The notes beneath the pieces were generated by a model. It did not search any database. It was not told where the DNA came from and was given only the letters and a program-made list of their open reading frames with translations. Below, in pieces: positions 1 to 6,998 of a stretch of DNA of 18,706 nucleotides. The DNA lies in contig CAYRYU010000127.1 in NCBI GenBank assembly GCA_964428355.1, positions 1 to 18,706 of the forward strand, read 5' to 3'. This DNA comes from CAYRYU01 sp964428355. Its GTDB lineage: Bacteria; Muiribacteriota; Ozemobacteria; Ozemobacterales; Ozemobacteraceae. The stretch's first letter is position 1. Each line of letters starts with the position of its first letter. The position numbers were made by a program, and so were the translations under genes.

Positions 1-1344
1 ACCGCCAAACTCCTGGCCAAGGCGAACGAGCCTTCGAAAGAGGCCATGAGGCTCCACCCGTTCTACCGTGGGAAGCTCGAAGTGACCCCAAAGTGCCGGA
101 TACGGGATTTCGACGACTTCGCGGTCTGGTATACCCCCGGGGTGGCGGCTCCCTGCATGGATATCCACGCCAACCCCGAAGCTGTCTATTCCCACACGAA
201 CAAGGGAAACCTCGTTGCCGTGATCACGGATGGAACGCGGGTCCTGGGACTTGGCGACATAGGGCCTCACGCCGCAATACCGGTCATGGAGGGCAAGGCG
301 ATCCTCTTCAAGTTCCTTGGAGGGGTTGATGCCTTTCCGATATGTCTCGACACAAAGGACCCGGAACGCTTCATCGAGACCTGCAAACTTCTCGAGCCGG
401 TCTTCGGTGGAATAAACCTCGAAGATATTTCCCACCCCAAGTGCTTCACGATCCTGGATCGTCTGAGGGCTGAAATGAAGATTCCAGTCTGGCACGACGA
501 TCAGCAGGGAACCGCCGCGGTAACCCTGGCGGGCCTTATCAATGCTCTGCAGGTGGTCGGGAAAAAACCCGGCAAGGTCAAGGTTGCGATGATCGGGGCT
601 GGCGCGGCGAACATCGCAACCCTTAGGCTCATGGCCAATTTTGGGTTCCGGCCCGAAAATGTTGTCATGTGCGACCTTTCAGGAATCGTGCACAGGGAGC
701 GGAAGGATTTCGGAACCCATTTCCCCCATCCTGCAGTTAACGCACTCCTCGCCCGTACGAACTCGGAGAACCTGAAGACCGGTGACCCGGAAACCGCCAA
801 ATCCCTTGTCATGGAGGGGGCAGACATCGTGATCGCCTATTCCAAACCCGGACCGGGAGTCATTAAGCCGGAATGGATCAAAAGGATGGCCCGTGACCCG
901 GTCGTTTTTGCCTGCGCGAACCCGGTTCCGGAAATCTGGCCATGGGAAGCGATCGAAGCCGGGGCGCGAGTCGTCGCCACGGGGCGGTCGGATTTTCCCA
1001 ACCAGGTCAACAACTCACTCGGTTTTCCCGCCATCTTCAGGGGGACCCTCGATATCGGGGCCAAAACCATCACCGACGAAATGTGCATTGCCGCTGCCTG
1101 CGAACTCGCGAGCTGCGCGCGCGACCAGGGCCTCGAGCCGGACCGCCTCCTGCCGCGAATGTCGGATTTCGATGTCTTTCCCAGGGAAGCCGTGGCGGTG
1201 GCCCTGAAGGCGGTGGAGCAGGGAATCGCCCGATGTGCCCTTCCCGCGGGAAAACTCCTGGAAATGGCCACCTCGAGGATCAAAAGGGCCCGGGAACAGA
1301 CCCGGATGATGATGGCCGGAGGATTCATCTCTCCGGGAGATTGA
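1..1344 (+). CDS. Malic enzyme (malate dehydrogenase, oxaloacetate-decarboxylating), 5' partial
   Basis: Oxidatively decarboxylates L-malate to pyruvate and CO2 with NAD(P)+, a cytoplasmic link between the TCA cycle and pyruvate. The reading frame is open from base 1 with no stop, so the gene begins before the window; the ATG at 46 is probably internal, because the residues before it are in frame and the family has an N-terminal stretch ahead of the LHPFYRGK segment. Counting from that ATG, I see the malic-domain YTPGVA (29-34), the MEGKA lysine (K84), the divalent-metal/active-site HDDQQGTA (150-157) and a Rossmann GAGAAN (184-189). At least 447 residues, which fits the short bacterial form without a phosphotransacetylase domain. 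Cofactor preference (NAD or NADP) cannot be read with confidence. It converges on the pseudopilin operon, 29 bp away, so the two are separate transcription units. Confidence 0.95.
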   Translation, partial: TAKLLAKANEPSKEAMRLHPFYRGKLEVTPKCRIRDFDDFAVWYTPGVAAPCMDIHANPEAVYSHTNKGNLVAVITDGTRVLGLGDIGPHAAIPVMEGKAILFKFLGGVDAFPICLDTKDPERFIETCKLLEPVFGGINLEDISHPKCFTILDRLRAEMKIPVWHDDQQGTAAVTLAGLINALQVVGKKPGKVKVAMIGAGAANIATLRLMANFGFRPENVVMCDLSGIVHRERKDFGTHFPHPAVNALLARTNSENLKTGDPETAKSLVMEGADIVIAYSKPGPGVIKPEWIKRMARDPVVFACANPVPEIWPWEAIEAGARVVATGRSDFPNQVNNSLGFPAIFRGTLDIGAKTITDEMCIAAACELASCARDQGLEPDRLLPRMSDFDVFPREAVAVALKAVEQGIARCALPAGKLLEMATSRIKRAREQTRMMMAGGFISPGD

Positions 1345-1373
1345 GGCCTCTTCCCGCATTGCCCCTGACCTTT

Positions 1374-2147
1374 TCAGGGACCGGTGATACCTGTCTGCCA
1401 GTTGAGATTGAACCAACCGCGGTCGGCCATCCGGATGGCGAAATCCGAGTAGACCACGTCGAAGAAATCGGCAATCACCGTTTTTGATGGGTCAGGAAGC
1501 GTGATGGGTTGGCCATTTCCGGAACGCTTCTCCGCCACCGAATCGACCAGTTGGAGTGTGACAAGATACGCCGGGGGAAGTTGGGAGTTCGGCTCGAAGG
1601 AGTGCAACTGGACATGAAAAAGGTTCACCTTGTCGCTGAGAACGGAGATTCTGGTCCCGTCCCCATAGTGGGTTGCCTGGGGATGGTCCGGGTGGAATTT
1701 TTCTTCCCTGACCAAACGCAGAAGGTTTCCAGAACCCTTCGTCGAAGGTTCAAGTGCATAGGTAATCTTGCTTGCCCTCCGCCACACCATGCCTGTTCCT
1801 GCTGAAGAGCAGGGCACGGCGTCCTCAGGTTTCCCAACCTGGGAAAAGGAAAGAAACGAGTATCGGCTGCACGGAGGTTCACCCTTTTCTTCGAGATATA
1901 GGCTGAGGGTGAGGTCCCTTTCCTTCCCGTCGACGGGAAAGCAGGCGTTTTTGAGATCCTGGCGGATCTGTTGCATGATTCGTCTGGCTTCGAGAACGGT
2001 TTCGATCTGCACCATTCCCCTCAGGGAAGAACGTGTGCCCTGCATCAGGAAAGAAATGGCCGGAACCAAGAGGATTCCAACGCACAGAACCACTACCAGT
2101 ATTTCGGTCAGCGTGAACCCGGTCGTTCCAATCCTGGCGTAGTTCAT
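1374..2147 (-). CDS. GspJ/PilW-like pseudopilin (prepilin-type N-terminal domain)
   Basis: 257 aa. The N-terminus has the class III prepilin signal: a short basic leader ending in Gly10, then FTLTE with the conserved Glu at mature position 5, followed by a hydrophobic helix of about 20 residues (11-31). Prepilin peptidase would cut Gly10/Phe11 and methylate the new N-terminus, and the protein would sit in the inner membrane before assembly into a pseudopilus. The rest is a soluble periplasmic domain. The length and the segment of basic and acidic residues after the helix (EARRIMQQIRQDLKN) resemble the GspJ/PilW group more than major pilins; this assignment is inference. ATG overlaps the stop of the upstream pilin gene by 4 bp (ATGA), so translation is probably coupled. 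It is the last gene of the sigma/anti-sigma/pseudopilin operon. Confidence 0.8.
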   Translation of the reverse strand: MNYARIGTTGFTLTEILVVVLCVGILLVPAISFLMQGTRSSLRGMVQIETVLEARRIMQQIRQDLKNACFPVDGKERDLTLSLYLEEKGEPPCSRYSFLSFSQVGKPEDAVPCSSAGTGMVWRRASKITYALEPSTKGSGNLLRLVREEKFHPDHPQATHYGDGTRISVLSDKVNLFHVQLHSFEPNSQLPPAYLVTLQLVDSVAEKRSGNGQPITLPDPSKTVIADFFDVVYSDFAIRMADRGWFNLNWQTGITGP

Positions 2148-2599
2148 GGGAGTTTCTCCAGGATCAGGCCTTCCAATGAAATCTCCTTCCGGCTCAACCA
2201 GCTCATGACCCTGCTTTCATCGACGGGGTGCACCCTGACGGTAACACGGATCGCCTGATGGCCTTCCCGGTCGACCCGTTTCAACTCGATGTGCCGACGG
2301 AAGTCGGCTGCCTCGACCGGGCGCTGGATTCCTCCCCCGGGTATTGGGTTTCCCAGGGAGGACCAACCCAGAGGATAATCCGCCAAGGGGCGGGATTCAT
2401 ATTCCGACAAACGGCGGAAACCAAGCCCTCGAAAAACTTCGATGGGTTCCCGGAGGAGCGATTGTGCAAGAAACTCGTACTGTGCATCCAAAGCGCCGCG
2501 GTTGGACTGGTCGATGGTCCAGAAGACCGAGAGGACAGCCAAAGAGAGCAGGAACACTGCAAGAAGGATCTCCAGAAGAGTGAACCCCCCAATCCGCAT
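2144..2599 (-). CDS. GspI/PilV-like pseudopilin (prepilin-type N-terminal domain)
   Basis: About 151 aa. The N-terminus MRIGG/FTLLEILLAV is a textbook prepilin peptidase site with Glu at mature position 5 and a single hydrophobic helix. Short pseudopilins with FTLLEILLA and a small soluble domain are typical of GspI/PilV minor pseudopilins. I prefer the ATG at 2599 over the GTG one codon upstream (2602): GAGGG at 2606-2610 lies 6 nt before the ATG but only 3 nt before the GTG. The ATG overlaps the TGA of the 665-aa gene (TGATG), and the gene overlaps the next pseudopilin by 4 bp, so all three are probably translated together. Function inferred: a minor subunit in a pseudopilus tip or initiation complex. 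Confidence 0.8.
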   Translation of the reverse strand: MRIGGFTLLEILLAVFLLSLAVLSVFWTIDQSNRGALDAQYEFLAQSLLREPIEVFRGLGFRRLSEYESRPLADYPLGWSSLGNPIPGGGIQRPVEAADFRRHIELKRVDREGHQAIRVTVRVHPVDESRVMSWLSRKEISLEGLILEKLP

Positions 2600-4596
2600 C
2601 ACTCGCCCTCGTGCCCCTGCTGAAACGAAATCGCGGGCGAAAGGTGAATGGCAAACCGGTCTGCTTTTCCCATCAGATGGGGGTCATAGGAAAATGTGTA
2701 GGTTCCGGGTGCCCAGGAGTTCAGGTTCAGGCGGTCCACCGCGAATGCTCCAAGAAGGTTGAAGGGGCCAGAGGGGATGACGGTGCCCCTTCCCGAATTC
2801 CCTACTGCAATCAGGGATGCTTCCACGTTCGAGGACCCAACCTTGATGCTGCCCCTTCGCGTTGCCAAAATCAGCAGATCGTTCGGGCCCGCTTTCCGGA
2901 TGTCTCCCTTGATTTCGATTCCGGAATGGGAAAGGATCACTCCCTGACCATTGATGGACAATGTCGACCCCTCTCTTCCGAATGACAGCGGACCTTCAAC
3001 CCAGACCACCCCCTGGGGCCGAACTTCCCCTTGATTCGGGTCGTAAATGCCGGTTTCGATCAGGTCCTTCTGGTCCAACATACGCCTTCCCCAAAGATTG
3101 ACGTGAAAAAATGGCTGGAGGCCGTCCGGTCCGTCGTTCGACTCGGTTGTCGGGGAGCCCGACCGGTTGAAAAAGACGGGCTTTTCGAACTTCCCCGGAT
3201 TCTTTCGGGATTCCGGGAACTGAAGATTGGGGCGGTAGAGAAAATCTGAATCAAGGCTGCTGATGAGCGGGAGGTCAAGGAGTGAATGTCGCGATTGGAT
3301 TACCGGGAGGCGCACCAGGAAATTCCTGATGGTTTCGTCGGCGGGTGGAACAGGTGGAAAAGGGATACAGGGATAGGGTTTGTCGAGATCTTTGAAAAGT
3401 GCGGCAATCTCCGGATCGACCTTCGAAAGGTCGAGCTGGAAATGCACGAAATAATGGAACCGCTGGCGGATTCTTCCCTCGAAAGCGGCCTGCGCGTAGA
3501 GTGTGTCGGACAATCGGGCCTGTGGGACCAGTTCGATGCCTGGTTCAAGGTTTCCGAGGGGCCCGGGACCCAGGAGGCCCAGCATGCTTCCGGAAAACTT
3601 CTCCACTTCCCCGAGAGGGCCGTCGTATGAGGATCTTCGGACCGGAACGGTCGCCGCAGTGAAGACGCCCTCGAGGCCCCGTAAACGGTCCTCGTTTATT
3701 CCTCGGTTTTGCAGTTGCCATTTGAGATTCTGGAAGAGGTCCAGGCATTCCCCGTGGTTGATCCGGAGAATTTCCGTAGGCTTTTGGGCGGGAATCAATT
3801 TTTCCAGCGATTCGGGGACATTGAGAAAGACGAACCTGGTGTCCGGATCCTGGCCCGTGCCTCCGAAAAAGACCTTTCCCATGGATTCGGGCGGAATCCC
3901 ACTCTGGTCAAGGAGGAGGCGGACCTTCTGGTTGTTGAGGGAGTATCCGCTTCCCTCCTCGAACTCCGACAAGGCGTTTCGCACGAAGAACGAGTAGTCG
4001 AGGAGGAAGTTCTGGGCATACTGGTCTCGGGGCCGGCCGCTCTCCCTGGCGGAGGAGACTGAAACGACCTTGTAGTCGTGGTGTCTGACCTCATGGAAAA
4101 GGGCTTCGAGTTTGCGGGCTGAACGGTTTTCCAGTTCCACCCTGGCGCGAAGCTCGATCGTTCCGACCCCCTCTACCGGAGGCCCGCTCCTGGGGCAACC
4201 ATAGAACCTGTTTCCGTTCGGGTCGTTTCCCCTGAAATCATTGAGAAGATACGCCTCCACGCTTATCGATGGCTGGACGGAGGAACGGAAAAGGCGCTCT
4301 CCTGCTTGCTGTGCGAGCGGAACGGGAAGGGGAAGCCCGCGCTGGTCACGCCGTAGAAGCCATTCGAACTCCGGGGTTCCAGGGGAAGTCGTTTGGAGCT
4401 GGAGGTGAAGGAATGCCTCGTCCAAAGCTTCAGAGGAGACGATCCGGGCGAGTTCCGTCCGTTCGAGACGGAAAAAAACCGCCTGACCGTAACGGGAAAG
4501 CTGGTGGAAGTAAGTCCCGAAAATGCCCAGGACCACGATGATCGCAAGAATAATGTATACGATAAACCCCCTCGAAGGGGGGGGGAAAGACCTCAT
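2599..4596 (-). CDS. Large GspK/PilX-like pseudopilin-related protein
   Basis: 665 aa. The N-terminus has a basic, proline-containing leader ending in Gly10, then Phe11 and a strong hydrophobic helix (about 11-32: FIVYIILAIIVVLGIFGTYF). This looks like a type III signal, but mature position 5 is Ile rather than Glu. Absence of Glu5 is a known trait of the GspK tip pseudopilin. The remainder is a large periplasmic region; its last third or so is rich in Gly, Ser and beta-prone stretches (INGQGVILSHSGIEIKGDI), which suggests a beta-solenoid-like domain. It starts with a TGATG overlap on the anti-sigma gene and is followed by GspI- and GspJ-like genes, completing an I/J/K-like trio. Family assignment rests on the N-terminus, size class and neighbours; I do not recognise the periplasmic part. 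Confidence 0.65.
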   Translation of the reverse strand: MRSFPPPSRGFIVYIILAIIVVLGIFGTYFHQLSRYGQAVFFRLERTELARIVSSEALDEAFLHLQLQTTSPGTPEFEWLLRRDQRGLPLPVPLAQQAGERLFRSSVQPSISVEAYLLNDFRGNDPNGNRFYGCPRSGPPVEGVGTIELRARVELENRSARKLEALFHEVRHHDYKVVSVSSARESGRPRDQYAQNFLLDYSFFVRNALSEFEEGSGYSLNNQKVRLLLDQSGIPPESMGKVFFGGTGQDPDTRFVFLNVPESLEKLIPAQKPTEILRINHGECLDLFQNLKWQLQNRGINEDRLRGLEGVFTAATVPVRRSSYDGPLGEVEKFSGSMLGLLGPGPLGNLEPGIELVPQARLSDTLYAQAAFEGRIRQRFHYFVHFQLDLSKVDPEIAALFKDLDKPYPCIPFPPVPPADETIRNFLVRLPVIQSRHSLLDLPLISSLDSDFLYRPNLQFPESRKNPGKFEKPVFFNRSGSPTTESNDGPDGLQPFFHVNLWGRRMLDQKDLIETGIYDPNQGEVRPQGVVWVEGPLSFGREGSTLSINGQGVILSHSGIEIKGDIRKAGPNDLLILATRRGSIKVGSSNVEASLIAVGNSGRGTVIPSGPFNLLGAFAVDRLNLNSWAPGTYTFSYDPHLMGKADRFAIHLSPAISFQQGHEGE

Positions 4597-5408
4597 CAGC
4601 GGTTGGTTGACTCCTGTTTGGGGGTGGGATCTTCCTGGGTGGAGGAGAAAATCCGGCCTGACGTCGTGGCGGCCCCGGAATGGAGCCGGGTTGCCTGGGT
4701 CTTGGAAAGCAGGTAGTCACCGGATTTGAGAATGGTCGGGGATCCTTGGACGGGGACGAATTCCAATCCATCTGTGGCGGTTTCGAGTCTCACGTCGCCC
4801 GTCCCGGCCGAAATGGCGAAGGCCATTCCGCTGCTCTTGATGCGACCGGATGTGGTTTGGACAGCGATCGTGGACTCCTTGGACGGGTGGATTTTCACCG
4901 CCCCACGTACCAATCGGAGGTTCCCGTTCTCGAGGAAGGCCTCCGAATCCGGGGAAAACTCGAGTTTTGCCCCCTCGGGTGATAGGCAGAGAAGGCCCGA
5001 AGATCCGGTCTTTATGGTGCCTGAAGCAACCGGAAGAGCGCTTGCGGGCATCGCGGGAATGTCGTTCACCTGGGCCGGAGGTGTGGGAAGCGGGGAAGCG
5101 GAGGGCACCGATTTCCAGATGGCAAAGCCCCCAACTGCTACAAGGGCGGATAATGCAGCCACCTTCAGGAGGTTCGGTGCTCCGTTATTTGCCGGGGTGG
5201 GGGAAGGCCGGTTGCGAAGGATTTTTTCCCGAAGGGGCCCAACCTCAGTGGCAAGGTAGGCCGAGCCCAGGGACCGGATCTGGGAGAGGTTGGAGAGGTC
5301 AGCGCGGCAGTTGGCGCAGTTTTCGAGGTGCGCGGCGAACTCGGGACCAGGTTTTCCCCGCCCGGTGCGCTCTTCGGCAAACCGTTCGCATCCTGCGCCG
5401 GAGCTCAT
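4596..5408 (-). CDS. Membrane anti-sigma factor with zinc-finger domain and FecR-like outer domain
   Basis: 270 aa from the ATG at 5408, which overlaps the sigma factor stop (ATGA). The open frame continues 79 codons upstream, but inside the sigma gene, so the short start is chosen. The N-terminal cytoplasmic part holds a ZAS-type zinc motif: His27-x3-Cys31-x2-Cys34, with Cys7 as likely fourth ligand. One transmembrane helix spans about 80-99, then a Pro/Ala-rich linker. The periplasmic part (about 137-245) resembles a FecR domain, with beta-rich text such as RLVRGAVKIHP and VQTTSGRIKSSG. Expected role: hold the adjacent ECF sigma factor at the membrane and release it on an envelope signal. 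The following gene begins on its stop codon (TGATG), so anti-sigma and pseudopilin synthesis are tied together. Confidence 0.85.
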   Translation of the reverse strand: MSSGAGCERFAEERTGRGKPGPEFAAHLENCANCRADLSNLSQIRSLGSAYLATEVGPLREKILRNRPSPTPANNGAPNLLKVAALSALVAVGGFAIWKSVPSASPLPTPPAQVNDIPAMPASALPVASGTIKTGSSGLLCLSPEGAKLEFSPDSEAFLENGNLRLVRGAVKIHPSKESTIAVQTTSGRIKSSGMAFAISAGTGDVRLETATDGLEFVPVQGSPTILKSGDYLLSKTQATRLHSGAATTSGRIFSSTQEDPTPKQESTNR

Positions 5409-5944
5409 ATTGCCTCCTCTTTCGGAAATCGGGTCCTCAGCAATTGGAGGATCCGGTGGTATCTTACCCTCAAGGCACCTTCGCTTTGCCCCGTGATCTG
5501 GGCTATCTCCTGGAAGGGCAGGTCTTGGAAGATCCGGAGTTCCACCAGGAATCTGGCTTCCTCGGGAAGTTTTCTGAGGATGTCGCCCAGAGACTGGCGT
5601 GTAACAGCCTGTTCTTCCACTCTCCCTGGGTCGGGGAGATCCCAATCTTCGGGGAGGGATTGCTCCCTTTTCGAAAGCCGGGCCTGCCTCAGGAAATGGT
5701 TCCTGCCGATCGTAACCAACCAGGGAAGGAAGGGGCGGGAGGTATCGAACTGCTTCAGTGCTCCAAGGGCTTTGGTGAAGGTTTCCTGGACCAGGTCGTC
5801 GATCTGGCCTGGGGGAACCCGAAGATAACGGAAGAACCCGATGAGAGATGGAAGATACCTGTCCACAAGGCCTTCGAACCCTTTTTGGTCACCACTCAAG
5901 GCCAAGGTTACCAGTTCGGCATCAGGGGGCGACTGTTGGTTCAC
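5405..5944 (-). CDS. ECF-type RNA polymerase sigma factor
   Basis: 179 aa, the usual ECF size, with region 2 (about 24-92) containing DDLVQETFTKAL and region 4 (about 118-172) containing LPEEARFLVELRIFQDLPFQEIAQ and a helix-turn-helix ending in RVRYHRILQLLR. There is no region 3, as expected for ECF factors. The start is GTG (5944) with GGGGG about 5 nt upstream; an out-of-frame ATG nearby cannot encode it. It directs RNA polymerase to a small regulon that probably includes its own operon. The next gene encodes its likely anti-sigma factor and overlaps it by 4 bp. It is the first gene of a run that continues into three pseudopilin genes. Which promoters it reads is not known from sequence. 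Confidence 0.93.
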   Translation of the reverse strand: MNQQSPPDAELVTLALSGDQKGFEGLVDRYLPSLIGFFRYLRVPPGQIDDLVQETFTKALGALKQFDTSRPFLPWLVTIGRNHFLRQARLSKREQSLPEDWDLPDPGRVEEQAVTRQSLGDILRKLPEEARFLVELRIFQDLPFQEIAQITGQSEGALRVRYHRILQLLRTRFPKEEAI

Positions 5945-5990
5945 TTCATCCCCCGTTTCAAGGGGTTGGCCATGGATGCCGTTCTGAAGA

Positions 5991-6020
5991 AAAATACAAA
6001 GATCGGGTACCGAATGTTAC
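5991..6020 (-). promoter_or_regulatory. Candidate promoter of the sigma/anti-sigma/pseudopilin operon
   Basis: In the 109-bp gap before the sigma gene, the minus strand reads TGTAACATT (6021-6013), and 18 bp after GTAACA comes TATTTT (5996-5991). TGTAAC resembles -35 elements used by some ECF sigma factors, so self-activation is possible, but the hexamers also make a weak sigma-70 match. Inference only. Confidence 0.3.
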
Positions 6021-6053
6021 AGATTTCTTTGGAAATTTTTCCGGAGGGGTGAA

Positions 6054-6401
6054 TCATCGGATTTCCATCTTCTGGGCCCGGGAAAGAATATCCCCCCTCT
6101 CATTGATACGGAAGGGGACCAGGCTCACCGTCAATTTCCTCCCGGGAGGGAAGTAGGCTCTTCGCCGAAGGTCGGAAACCAGGATGAAACGGCGTCCCTC
6201 CAAAGACCTGAAGACGATCTCCCCGTTGGGTTCCAGGGTCGAATCGACTACCCCTTCGACCTTCATCACCATGGCGGGAACAGCCCCGGCATTGCTTCCC
6301 CGACTTTGGGGCTCGGGGCTTCGCGAGAAAAGAAGGAAAAAAGCGGCCAGAAACAGGAAGCCGAAAAAAACGAGGGGGCGTATTCCGGAGCCTGGTTCCA
6401 C
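6054..6401 (-). CDS. Small single-pass membrane protein of unknown function
   Basis: 115 aa, starting at GTG (6401) with a good GGAGG (6408-6412) 6 nt upstream. One hydrophobic segment (about 9-25: PLVFFGFLFLAAFFLLF) anchors the N-terminus; a short Ser/Pro/Gly linker follows, then a compact domain of about 65 residues rich in beta-prone and basic segments (MVMKVEGVVDSTLEP, RRFILVSDLRRRAYFPPG). The domain is probably periplasmic and looks like a small beta-barrel or OB-like fold, but I do not recognise the family. An overlapping frame (6438-6100) was set aside because it lacks this start signal. The gene lies between the efflux operon and the sigma operon and has its own promoter, so it may belong functionally to the sigma/pseudopilin block. 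That link is inference. Confidence 0.65.
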   Translation of the reverse strand: MEPGSGIRPLVFFGFLFLAAFFLLFSRSPEPQSRGSNAGAVPAMVMKVEGVVDSTLEPNGEIVFRSLEGRRFILVSDLRRRAYFPPGRKLTVSLVPFRINERGDILSRAQKMEIR

Positions 6402-6425
6402 TCACTTCCTCCGATTCCCGGAACC

Positions 6426-6448
6426 CGGGAGAATGCAAGAATCTCCCG
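6426..6448 (-). other. Hairpin in the leader of the small membrane protein gene
   Basis: CGGGAGA (6426-6432) pairs perfectly with TCTCCCG (6442-6448) around a 9-nt loop, between the promoter and the Shine-Dalgarno site at 6408-6412. No T-run follows, so it is not a simple terminator; it could influence translation or mRNA stability. Confidence 0.35.
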
Positions 6449-6484
6449 ATCTAGGAAAGCACCCGGGATGACCCCGGTTCGTCT

Positions 6485-6513
6485 ATCATATCGCGAACAA
6501 CCGACCGCGGCAA
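6485..6513 (-). promoter_or_regulatory. Sigma-70-like promoter for the small membrane protein gene
   Basis: On the minus strand, TTGCCG (6513-6508), a 17-bp spacer and TATGAT (6490-6485) match the sigma-70 consensus at 4/6 and 5/6. Transcription would start near 6478, giving a leader of about 77 nt that contains a 7-bp hairpin (6426-6432 with 6442-6448). Confidence 0.45.
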
Positions 6514-6607
6514 ACAATATCCTCGGTGCCGGTCACGGATTCCGCCCCCGGAAAATGGAGATTTCTCGAGAAAACCTGGGGTCGGTTTCCTGGAACCGGA
6601 ACACCGG

Positions 6608-6898
6608 TCAGACGATCTCCTTCAAGGCCAGAGAGAAAATCTTGAGCCCTTCCCGAACTTCGTCGAGGCGGTACTGGCGGGCCCACTCTTTGAGGGGTTC
6701 GGATTGGTCTTCGTCCAGGGCCACGAGAAAAAGGGCGTTTGCCCCGGGCCAGATCTCGTCGTTGAGGCGAGTTCCCCCTCCCTTCCCCGAGCCGAACACT
6801 TCAGGTACGAGAGTGTAGGAGTTGATTCCATTCCTTTCGAAATGGTTTAGCAAGGTACTGCGGAGTGTGCTGCTGCAGACGATTACAAGCAGTTCCAT
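6608..6898 (-). CDS. PG0541-type transporter-associated protein (PII-like small protein)
   Basis: 96 aa, ATG at 6898 with GGAGG (6905-6909) 6 nt upstream. The layout is that of a small cytoplasmic alpha/beta protein: an opening beta strand (MELLVIVCSS), a helix, a Gly-rich central loop (VFGSGKGGGTRL) and a C-terminal strand (LKIFSLALKEIV). This recalls PII-like ferredoxin folds with a flexible loop. From memory, the family named for Porphyromonas gingivalis PG0541 sits directly after a TolC/MFP/RND set (PG0538-PG0540), and the order here is the same. Its job is not established; a regulatory or sensory partner of the pump is the natural guess. It follows the RND gene after 100 bp with no clear terminator between, so it is probably the last gene of the efflux operon. 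Confidence 0.7.
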   Translation of the reverse strand: MELLVIVCSSTLRSTLLNHFERNGINSYTLVPEVFGSGKGGGTRLNDEIWPGANALFLVALDEDQSEPLKEWARQYRLDEVREGLKIFSLALKEIV

Positions 6899-6998
6899 CG
6901 GGAACCTCCGTTCATTTTCCGGAATCCGGGGGACGAAAAAGGCATTTTCGCATCTGAGCCTGCCCCGCTCCCTTCATTTCCGCCCCTTCTGCCCGAGT

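Noticed and set aside
1363..1379. Hairpin CCCTGA/TCAGGG between the malic enzyme and pseudopilin genes as a terminator
   Set aside because: The stem is only 6 bp, overlaps a stop codon and has no T-run on either strand.
5409..5645. Longer anti-sigma start at 5645
   Set aside because: It would lie deep inside the sigma gene; the ATG at 5408 makes the standard ATGA overlap and places the zinc motif near the N-terminus.
4850..6052. Plus-strand frame of 400 codons opposite the sigma and anti-sigma genes
   Set aside because: It is antisense to two genes with recognised domains, has no ribosome site, and its product has no family pattern.
6560..6580. Palindrome TTTCTCGAGAAA after the PG0541-like gene as terminator or operator
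   Set aside because: Twelve bases of self-complementarity without loop or T-run; it can arise by chance and no regulator links to it.
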